From NCBI GenBank assembly GCA_964036155.1, contig OZ038423.1, forward strand, positions 79,003,249-79,067,248: a DNA stretch of 64,000 nucleotides, read 5' to 3'. The notes beneath the pieces are model-generated. The model was given only the letters and a program-made list of their open reading frames with translations. It was not told the origin of the DNA and did no database searches. Below, piece by piece: positions 43,863 to 53,182 of this stretch (position 1 is its first letter; each line of letters opens with the position of its first letter). The position numbers were made by a program, and so were the translations under genes. This stretch comes from Diploscapter coronatus (Eukaryota > Nematoda > Chromadorea > Rhabditida > Rhabditidae).

Positions 43863-45078
43863 TAAAAATGATTTTTTGCAAAAATGTCGAATTTTTTAAT
43901 TTCTTCAAATTGTGATATTTGTTGATTGATAATAATTTATATATACATGTATTTTCATTTTCATTTTTATATATGTTTAAGTTCTATAGTTCAAAACGAA
44001 GGCTCAATTTAGATTTTTCAATACTTACTTGTGTCTTTTAAATGTTGAATTTCAGAAATTTCTATGCTCATATTTTGCTCGATTTTTGATGTTTAAATCT
44101 AGATTTTTCTACGGGTTTTGCACAAAAAATCATTGAAAATTACATCATAACACATGTTATTTTAAAAAGGTGTTGCCTTTATAGCTCTTTCAAGATGAAT
44201 TGTCGTACACTGTTGATGATATTAAAATCATGATATTATTTCAATTTCTTTGAAAATAAATGATTTAAATTTAAGAAGTTAAATTTACCACTTTAGATAA
44301 TTCTTTGGAAATGATGATAAAATTAGATATTACCTAAGCAAATATAAGTATTATAACAATTGAATTTAAAAAATATAATTGATGTTAGTGATCATATTAG
44401 TGAAAGCTTATTTCGATAACGACCTGCAAAAATGGCTCTTTCGTATTTAACAATTTTTGTATTCCTGATCAGAGCTGTTTGGACTCAGACTCGCTAGCAT
44501 AACTGAATCCGGTCCGTATCCCGACTTTCTGGGAACTTTCATTAGCTCTGTGTTCTGGTCAGTTTAATTAGCTCTCTCAGATATATTACTTAAATCTAAC
44601 AGATCTCAAGAAAAAAAGATATTCTATCGATATCCGCTAAAAAAGTGATAGGTTTTCTCAGATTTTCTCAATCCGCCGTCAAGATCTAATTCTCCGTCTT
44701 TTTCCGACTTTTTACTTGAACTTATCTTTTTGTTTGCTAAAGGTTTTCTTTTCTCTCATCTTCATGTACTACCTCCCTCTTTTCTGACTCTCTCCATCTC
44801 GTCTCTTTACTATTTCTCTGCTTTCTTTGACTCTTTTCTCCTCTATTTAAATCGCGCTATTTTCTTTCTTTCATTCAATACTTTCGGCGCGTCTTAGGCT
44901 TGAACACATCCTAGTCTGCTGTAATTTTCAAATTTAACCACCCCAATTATTATGTCACACTTTGAAAATCTTGAAATTTCATAACATTGATAGATTTTCT
45001 ATTTATTTTTGAAATCTGAATAAAATTTCAAGCTTCCAGGTAACTCGCGGGTATTTTTCATATCCTTAGGATTTGAAA
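43863..45078. other. Gap between rgl-1 and the methyltransferase
   Basis: No coding sequence seen. It is AT-rich on the left and pyrimidine-rich near 44690-44880. It should hold the methyltransferase promoter; the TCCTTAG acceptor just before 45070 suggests trans-splicing nine bases ahead of the ATG. Confidence 0.5.
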
Positions 45079-48000
45079 ATGTCGAAATCTAACGGAGAGG
45101 TTCACAAGCCCAACGATTATGTGACGACGTTTGACCCAGACGCTTATTTTCAGCATTATTTCGGCAAGTACGTGATTTTCAGTGTTATTATTTGTCGCAA
45201 CAAAGTTAATTTTCATCGGGGAGCGGTCATTGCGCACAAGAATTTTTTGTGCGCAATGACATACACCCATTTTCATCAAAATATAAAAAAACTTCATGAA
45301 AATCAAGTTTTTCCGTACTGTTTTTTAATTACATAAAAATTGATCTTTATCAATATATTTCAAAATTTTTATGAAGATAACTTTACTTTTTTAAATCTCA
45401 GTAGTCAAAATGAGGCTGATCTTCGTTATTTTCTATTAGATTCGAATAAAGCTCAGCTTTTCTAAACTACAGTAATCTCGATTCCGAACGTGATTTTTCT
45501 CTGAACGGCATTTGTCGGATGACGCCTTTGTAAATGCCGAGTGACGCCAAACCACTTGAAAAAGCTTTTCTCGCTCTCAAAAGCCTTACGCAAAAACCCG
45601 CATTCGAAACTTTTATGTTCCTCTATTTATCCAAAGAAAAAGAAAGGCAAAGGTTAGTGGGGATCTCAAAAATGGGGAAATAACACTTAAAATGAGAGGG
45701 ACACGTCTGACCTCTTTAATTCCATACTATTTCTTCTCCTTCGTACTAGAAGGTCGAGCTTTGTATTGTGTTTTTCCCCAAACAATTGAATTCCGATCTC
45801 AAGTACTTAGCTGAGAAAGAGAATTGATACTTACTTTGCGCTCAAAGCTAATTCTTTAAACCTCTGAAATCCTGGCACCATAAGAAAGTCTTATCATTGA
45901 ACCAATTCGCGATGGAGCACGTTTTCCAGAGCATCTCTATGTCTTTAGTCCTCTCTTATCTCTCGCTATCTCCGAGAGATACTATTACACTAATTTTCGC
46001 CGAGATCAAAAAGTCCAGCAGCACAAAATCGGAGAAGAAAATCTGGTTCAACTTTTGTACGGAAATTAGAAAAATTAAAAAAAAAAATTATCAAAAAAGT
46101 GATAGAACTTGCCAAAAAAGGCTAAAAATGAACACAATATGCTAATTTCAGGTCTATCGAGGATGGCACTCGAGTTTCTCTCTTCGCGCTTCCGGTTTTC
46201 GCCCATCTTATCGTTCAAACCATGCGACCTAATGAAAGACAAACTCTTCTGGATATTGGTGCCGGTAAGCTTGACATAAGAATTTAGCAATTTATGAAAG
46301 TGCCTTGTATTTCCCACCTAATTTTCGCTCTCCTCCAATTTTCTCGTTTCTTATTCTTTTCCATTTCCACGCCCTCTCACATCACTTTTCTTAGAGGCAT
46401 CTAGCTAACACACGGGATATAGTGACAGGCAACTCTTGTATGGTAGTAGTAGTGCATTGAGCACCGACAAATCATTTAGTAAAGATCTCGGCTTTCTCCT
46501 TCGCGATAATTCTAGCATATTTAGCATTGTTAGCTAAGAGATAGACGGAAATGAGAGACAAATAAGAAACGTGAAATATTGAAGGAGCGAAAATTTTGTG
46601 TGAAGTATAGGGTAGAATGATAATATCAAATTAAATTAAGTTTTAAACGCATTCTTATTATATTCGTTAGAATACCGTACTACTTTTATTAGTTCATTTT
46701 CTGGAGATTACTGCAATTTTATATCACATGCTCTAATAATGAATATTTTCCTTTCATATGCAACTTTAAATAAGATCAGAAAATATAGCTGAGAAACGAT
46801 AGTGCATCGTTAGGAGTCGCAAAAATGAACATTATATAAAAAAAAAGATAAGGATTATTGTACCTACCTTAATCTTCAGGACCTACCGTATACTCTGCTC
46901 TGTGTTTCCGGGACGTCGTGAAAGAAGTCTACTTGACGGACTATGTCGAAAAGAATCTGGACCGAGTCAAGGAGTGGCTTGCGGGAAGTACGACGTATGA
47001 TTGGAAACCAACGATTAAGGTTATTCTGAGGTATACTGTAAGATGACGTCATTATTTTAAATGAGCCTATATTTTTCTAAATAACCCTTTCAAATTTTTA
47101 AAATAACACCATTTTTAGAACCGAAGGCGGCCACTTCCTTCAACAGGGTATCATCGAGACGTCGGAGGAAAAGGCGAAAGGCGTTGTAAAATGCGGCGGT
47201 GTTTATTTCGCCGACGTTCATCAAAACCCAGTCGTGCCGAACATGGAGGGGCGACAGGTTAGCACAGTTGGTTAGATGGAAGGTTTTTGCATTATTTTCG
47301 ACAAAAGTCGATTTTTGAAAAATATGAATAAAAAATTTTAGGTTGATATTATTTTTGCAAAAAAACTCTTTAGGTCGATATTCTGCTGACGATTTTCACC
47401 CTGGAGAGCGCTTGCCAAACCTATGAGCAGTATAAGGTTTGCATGAAGAATATGGTGGGTTCGAAAGTTATTTCTTTTTTATTTTCCAAATTTTTAGATG
47501 AACCATCTGAGACCTGGAGGTCGTTTTATTTTGGGCTCAGTTTTGGAAGACGATGAATACAATTCGGGGAGATCGGTAAATTTCAATTTGTGGATTTTTC
47601 AAAAGTTGATTTTTCGCCGTACTTTGTAGCGTTGATCTGCATGATATTTCTTACTGATAGGCGCGTTTTTCGCGTAAAAGATTCGAGAGATAAGATTACC
47701 TTCAAATCGTCTTGTTTAAACAATGTCGCGTGAAGTGGATGTGGCATAGGAAAAGTACAAGGGTTGGAGATCAAAAGAGATGAGATGTTTAGGAAAAGAT
47801 CAATTTTTAGAGAGAAAGATAAAGTATCTTCCCACCTCTCCTAATTGACACTGGATTGACGTAAGAGGAGTTCGGATTTCTGTTTCTTTTCTTTTTCATC
47901 CTTATATTTGTGTACTCTCTATGACAGGATCAACACAGAGATCAGTTGTAATGGAAAAAAACGCACAAAATTGGCGTATTTCGAAAGCTCTTTGACAAAA

Positions 48001-48201
48001 AAATATCTGCAATTAGAGAGTTCGAGAAGTAGTCTATTTAAAAGCTGATCTTCGCCATTTCAGGTCATGTTTACCCTTCTGAACCTGACCGAAACTAAAA
48101 TTCTGAACGCATTGGAGGAAGTAGGCATTGACATGGGCTCTGTCAAAAAATACGTCCTAAATGATGAAGGAGTCATGTTTTTAATGGCGACCAAGTTTTA
48201 A
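45079..48201 (+). CDS. NNMT/PNMT/TEMT-family SAM-dependent methyltransferase
   Basis: Seven exons (45079-45167, 46152-46264, 46880-47030, 47119-47257, 47374-47454, 47498-47575, 48064-48201) sum to 789 nt, giving 262 residues, the usual size for nicotinamide or phenylethanolamine N-methyltransferases. Family marks are the N-terminal NDYVTTFDPDAYFQHYFGK, the SAM-binding loop LLDIGAGPTVYSA, the acidic residue of VYLTDYVEKNL, DILLTIFTLESACQTYEQY and LRPGGRFILGSVLEDDEY. The C terminus is MFLMATKF. Members transfer a methyl group from S-adenosylmethionine to nicotinamide or small amines in the cytosol. The substrate cannot be told from this sequence; worms carry several anmt paralogues. Introns 1 and 2 are about 1 kb and 0.6 kb and contain hairpin repeats. 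Confidence 0.9.
45227..45259. repeat. Perfect 13-bp-stem hairpin in the first methyltransferase intron
   Basis: TCATTGCGCACAA, a 7-base loop, then the exact complement TTGTGCGCAATGA. The stem is GC-rich against an AT-rich background. It could be a stem-loop RNA, a factor-binding palindrome or the core of a decayed element. Confidence 0.7.
46319..46596. repeat. MITE-like inverted repeat in the second methyltransferase intron
   Basis: The left arm (ATTTTCGCTCTCCTCCAATT, then CGTTTCTTATTC) pairs with the right arm (AATAAGAAACGTG, then TGAAGGAGCGAAAATT). About 200 bp of non-coding centre. Confidence 0.65.
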
Positions 48202-48213
48202 ATTGAATTCTGA

Positions 48214-48323
48214 AAGGTAATTAATAAAGTAGTACGATTAATATAGAATTAAATTTGCAAGATTTTCTTAAAAGCGCTACATTAATTTGATTTTATCGTA
48301 CTACTTCTAATTAATGATCCTTT
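48214..48323. repeat. MITE-like element, AGTAGTAC family, copy 1
   Basis: AAGGTAATTAATAAAGTAGT and the inverted ACTACTTCTAATTAATGATC form the ends. The same ends occur at 58068-58288. It starts 13 bp past the methyltransferase stop, so it is probably transcribed in the 3' UTR. Confidence 0.7.
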
Positions 48324-48593
48324 AGAGTTTCCTAAAAAGTATTATACCTTAGTTGTATAACTTCCTTTATAAAATGATCAAATTAGGGTAGATTTAATCC
48401 CAAGATATTTTTCTCGACTTCCTATAATAGGATTTTCTATTGAAATGTTGCATATCGAATATTTTTCGACTTCTTGAATTCTCTTTCTTAGGATCTATTT
48501 TCGAAGTTCTTATTTCATGGGTAAGTTTTCCCGATTTTGCTTAACTTGAACGGTTAAATTCTTTCAGAATTTCTATATTAGAAGTTGATACCC

Positions 48594-48812
48594 TAGCTTT
48601 CCCAGAAACTTCGATTTTTTCGAGCTTCTCTGCTCCCTCTTTTCGAAGATCTCTTGTTTATCGTCCAAAAAAGAAACAAATCTAGTCCGCTATCCACACA
48701 TCACATTGCTATGAAAGGGGACACGCGCATTTTTGCGTTATGAGCTTGGTCAGTAGAAAGGAAAATATTTAGAGAGGCTCGAAAAAAGTAGATGTTTCTG
48801 GGAAGGCTTCTA
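48594..48812. repeat. MITE-like inverted repeat between methyltransferase and the unknown minus-strand gene
   Basis: TAGCTTTCCCAGAAACTTCG with TTTTTTCGAGCTTCTCT is mirrored by AGAGAGGCTCGAAAAAAG with GTTTCTGGGAAGGCTTCTA. The arms are about 40 bp with few mismatches. Confidence 0.8.
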
Positions 48813-48950
48813 TATTTACACACTTCATATGAATAAATGGTTTATTCTAATTAAGGTCTAAATTTATGATTTGATATGTAACAATCTGTAGAGTTAGTTG
48901 CTAAATCAGCATAATTTACTGTAAAATTCAGTGATTTAGTAGTCAAATAA

Positions 48951-51394
48951 CTAAGAATTATTAACATCTCGATTTAAACCGTTAAGAATTCCCTCTCGAG
49001 AGTCGTCATTGCCACCAGTGTCCTCTAAGGGAGGTGAACTGGTCTGGCCGCTGAATTTTAAAATGCTAGATTTTGAAAAATAAATTTAAAAGCTAACCTA
49101 GGCGGAGTTAAACAGCTCCTCTTAACCCTTAATTCATCCTCAATTTCCATGGAGATTTTTCTCTTCTGCAAAAACGTCTATTTTTAAATTAAATTGCAAA
49201 TAAAAGGAACTTCTTTTATTAGCGTTCTCTGAACGTCTTTTCTGGAGTTTCCGAGCTCCAAAAGGCTGAAGCAAAGGGATAGTAATTTTAAGTGTTCTGA
49301 AATTTACTTAAAATATTTTAAGTTTGTTAGTATTTTCAAGTATATACCTGGTGCATTAGTTGAAATGAAATTCGAAAACTGTTGAAGCAAGGTGGTTAGA
49401 GATGCGTTTGTATTTTTCGTGGCTTCCTTATATTCATCTTTAAAATGATCAAAAATGTCACAGATCTGAAAAGAGGTCAAAGCATTTGAAAAGAGATCAG
49501 TCTTACCTGTCTAACCTCGTCATACGAAAATCCCAAATATAGCAAGTCAAATTGCCTTTCCGCTGGTATTCTAAGATCATCTTCCACAATTATAATTGGA
49601 GAGGAAGTTGATATGTCCATAGGTGATCGGAGCTAAACTTTGACGTTTAGGAATTGCATATATTCCAGCCAGATTTGAATAAGAGCTACCTTCATTTAAT
49701 TTTCTCAAATTTTAGGTCTAACTTTTACTTTAACGCGGCAAAGCTGTGGTTAAAGTTGATGTATATTCATTTTAACATAACTCCAAAGCTCACCTGGTTA
49801 ACATCAGGCTTTTGATTCAATAATATCAGCGACTGTAGACTTGTCGGCACCAAATACGAGGAACTATTTATGCTACCATCGGAATCTAACATCGGAGATG
49901 ACAATACTGAGCAATTTGGCTCGAATTTCTGAATTTTTAGAAATTTTAAATTTAGCTTTAACTTTAATTTAAACATTAAGCATAATTACTAGAAAATTAA
50001 CGTAATTTCTTAAAGTTGCTACCTCTTTATTTTGCTTCAGTCGATTCTTCAATGAGGCTCTTTGAATGTCGGCTGCGCGACAAATTCGGTCGAAAAACCC
50101 CTCTTTTTGAGGGCCTAACGTTCTTCCGATGCTTAATTTGTATTTTAGCTAGCGTCATGACGCCTCTCTATCTTTACTTAGCATCTATATAGCGTTCATT
50201 TTCAAATCTAAGCGAGTGAAATTTTAATTTCTAATTTAGGACTTATAATTAAAATAAGGGGTAGTTTTAATTAGAGTCCCCAAGCGGATACGCCAAGCCT
50301 CATTTTTGCACATAAAAATGATCTGGGTTGTAAATAAGACTTTTCTGAAGAAAAAATAGTAAAAAAGACAATTCCCTAACAGAAAATCGCAAAAATCCGT
50401 CACTGCTGATCGCACCAATTTTTCATCAATTTTGAATTTTTGGTGTTGAGCTTTCAATCTTTTCGCTGATCAGAAAACCTTTGCTCAATTCGCCTGACCC
50501 AGCGATTTTTTCTTATCATTTTGCTTCTTTTTCCATCGTATTTCTTAATCCCTGATAAGGGTCAAGCCTCCTTTATCTGCCGTGCCAAAAATTTAGGCTC
50601 TTTCTCACGAACAGGGCCGAATACGGCTGCTCTGTTATTTTTGTCCCATTCTTCAAAGATTCGACTAAGGGTTCAAGTCAATTCGCATGGACGAAAATAG
50701 TGCATTCGCTAGTACCCAGGAAAGCAATCGGCAGGATGAATTTCATGCTGTTTCCCGTGCCCTGCATAGTCACTCAAAATGAACACATTTTTGTGCGTGG
50801 TTGTGTGCGGCTATTTTGTTCTGATTTTTTGCACGGAACCATTTTATCAGGTTTATTGTCGATCTAGACTGAGTTTTTTCTTTAGACATTCGGGGGGCTT
50901 GAAAGATACTTCCTTTTCAAATTGTCTGCTTCAATTACCACATTTTTATCACAAACGCATTTTTGCAAGGAGGCGGAGCTTGGGGACCCTAGTTTTATAA
51001 TTGGTTTTTTCAAGGGGAGCTTATATTTTAGACTTTTAAGGTGTTGTTCAATACTTGTGAATTTTCTTCAGTTGGTCGAAAGTTATCGCGGTTTTCGCGT
51101 TCACTGACGACTCCTTCTGTTGCCTTATGTCTCGCTCCAATGTTTGAATATCTCGTTCGATATCATAATTCTTGAAATTAGCATATAAAGTTTTTAAAGT
51201 TTTATTGCTTTTACCACGAATATATGCTGTTGTGCTGCTAGGGATAGATCTTCGGAAATCCTGAAAAGAGACCAAAATTTTCGAAAAAAAAAAGGTCATT
51301 TGTCTTACGGTGGGCTTAATAATTCAGTTACGGTGGCGGCTTTCATATCAATAAGCTTTGGCATTTGAGAAAGGGGATCTTGTACATCACCCAT
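48951..51394 (-). CDS. Unrecognised 336-aa protein with coiled-coil N-terminal half
   Basis: I do not recognise this protein. Nine exons (51394-51332, 51260-51055, 50131-50023, 49928-49794, 49632-49507, 49465-49348, 49296-49211, 49165-49098, 49050-48951) sum to 1,011 nt, exactly 337 codons with the stop, and every junction keeps phase. Residues about 40-90 look helical and charged (NYDIERDIQTLERDIRQQKE, FDQLKKIH). A basic helical stretch follows (CRAADIQRASLKNRLKQNKE), then a Ser/Leu region. A globular-looking part is at about 180-280 (PAERQFDLLYLGFSYDEVRQ, TLLQQFSNFISTNAPEHLKL), and there is a polar acidic tail. There is no signal peptide or membrane segment. Intron 2 (51054-50132) holds the TA-flanked transposon remnant. 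The acceptor at 50132-50134 is AAG rather than CAG. Function unknown; a nuclear or scaffold role would be guesswork. Confidence 0.7.
50274..50989. repeat. TA-flanked inverted-repeat element, copy 2 (716 bp)
   Basis: The ends GAGTCCCCAAGCGGATACG and the inverted GGAGCTTGGGGACCC are flanked by TA on both sides. About 220 bp of the right arm and 120 bp of the left arm match the 354-bp element at 2535-2888. No intact transposase is present. It sits in an intron of the unknown minus-strand gene. Confidence 0.75.
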
Positions 51395-51946
51395 CTTTAC
51401 GATTACTCTTATTTAAATTAGACGTCTGAAATTTTAAAATTGTATAATGTGATATATAGAAATTCAGCATAAATTACGACAATTTAAATTAGAAAACTAG
51501 TATATACGTCTGAATTCTACAAGAATGGGACGTTATATTAAAATTTGGCACATATATCTGAATTATACTAATGTAATACATATTGTCACTTTAGGAATCG
51601 ATGAAGCTTAGAAGATGAAATTTTCAAAATGCTGAAGAAGACTATGAAATTATAGTGAGGAGAAGTGATAAGAGCTTTTCCTTCATTGCTTAGGCATTAT
51701 CACCAAGACTATCGTCATTATACTGAATAGGAGCAGAGGAAGAGAAAGGGAGCGAATCATTTAATAGAGAAGTAGAGAAAACGAGGTTTGATAAAGCATT
51801 GCATTTTTAGAGTTTTATCAGACCCAATTGCATAATTATGAAGCTGAAAGAAAGTTTGATTGATCATGAATATTGAAATAATACATTTTGAAAACTGAAT
51901 AGTTTTGCTGAAACATTAACGAAGAAATAAGCTTTTTTAAGCTCTT

Positions 51947-52063
51947 GGCCATTTGGAAACCGCGAGATCATGGATGAAATAGTATGGGGCATGATAGGCT
52001 CTCTTTTCCCACACTATTTCTCAATATCCTGTGTCTCGTGGTCTCGCGACTTCCAAATTGCCC
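51947..52063. repeat. MITE-like inverted repeat, GAAATAGT family
   Basis: GGCCATTTGGAAACCGCGAG with GAAATAGTATGGGG is mirrored by CCCACACTATTTC and GTCTCGCGACTTCCAAATTG. It is the clearest member of this family with the copy at 61140. Confidence 0.8.
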
Positions 52064-52103
52064 CCTTTTTCATGCTTACTATTGGGGTTAAAATGGACAT
52101 TTT

Positions 52104-52301
52104 CAATGACCGATAACTTGAGACAGAATAAAAGCGATGAGGTTTTGATGCATGAAAATTAGCACGCTATTTGCAAAAAAAATAAACGACATTTCATTGA
52201 TTCAAGGAATGACTTTGACAACTATTTGAAATTACGCAATGCACAAACGCATATCCGAATTTGTGCGCATCGTTCATTTTGTCTCAAGCAATCGGTCATT
52301 G
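52104..52301. repeat. MITE-like element with ~38-bp terminal inverted repeats
   Basis: CAATGACCGATAACTTGAGA is mirrored by TCTCAAGCAATCGGTCATTG, with similarity running further inward (AGCGATGA and TCGTTCA). About 120 bp non-coding centre. Confidence 0.8.
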
Positions 52302-52811
52302 TCGATATCATAAAGTGCAAAATACTCGAACTCGAAAACTTTATGGAGGATGTATAAGATCCTCATGAAATATGACATCCTCTATGTAAATGACAGATGC
52401 ACATGTGTTGAGGTATATATCACTATGTATAAGCTCTTATTTTGCAAATTGCAATTTCTTTGTCAATCATATTCGAATTCTTTTAGTCTCGAAATTTTCA
52501 ATTATATCTCCGATTCTACTCATTATACTCGCTTCCTTTATCGAGGAAATTGTGTAGGTGAATTAGATTTTGGAAGGAAATGAAAAGATACTGAAATATG
52601 TGTTGCAATCAAAGTTAAAATACGTGAACGCCGCTGCAAAAGTTCGAAACAGAGATCAAAATTTTTAATGATTATAAATAGACCGCAAGTAGTTTTCTAT
52701 TTTTTTCGAATTTGTCATATTCAAATTAGGGTATTTGCGTTCTCCAATTATAACATTTATTTTTTACATAAATACTGTCTCATGTTTATTAACAATCAGT
52801 AAAGATGATTT

Positions 52812-52912
52812 TAGGCCAGTCTCTTTCCTTTTCGCGTGCTATTTTTCGATTTTCTAACCACTAGAAATAACTGCACCACTTTGCACGCCTCCCAAGTTCA
52901 AGCACCAACAAT
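52812..52912. repeat. Fragment of the TTTCGCGTGCTATTT repeat family
   Basis: Close match to the right halves of the elements at 39294-39450 and 59696-59850 (CGCGTGCTATTT, TTTTCTAACCACTA, GCACGCCTCCCAAGTTCAAG). The left arm is missing, so this is a truncated copy. Confidence 0.7.
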
Positions 52913-53182
52913 ACTAATGACGTTTGTTTTCGATTGTTAATGAGTACGATATTGTCTATAAATAAAGGTGATACTGTAAATCATACTAAAAATTTTTCAT
53001 AAGCTCCTTTAACTTAAGCCATATTATTTTATGAATGGCACATAAATGTGACTTTCGATTAACTTTTCTAGAAAACCTTATCTATTTGACCTCAGAACAT
53101 GGCATATCTAATCAAACCATGAGAAATACACAAGTGCACAAATGCGAAAAGATGTAAATTATTTTATTTTGAAAAATCTTAC

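Larger units (their letters stand above)
51395..53182. other. Gap with three repeat fragments, no gene seen
   Basis: Upstream of the unknown minus-strand gene. It contains inverted repeats at 51947-52063 and 52104-52301 and a MITE-family fragment at 52812-52912. No exon chain with splice signals was found in the rest. Confidence 0.5.

Noticed and set aside
49219..49265. Alternative last exon of the unknown minus-strand gene ending at a TAA
   Set aside because: An acceptor at 49266 would end the protein early, but the acceptor at 49297-49299 gives a chain that keeps phase through three more exons to 48951.
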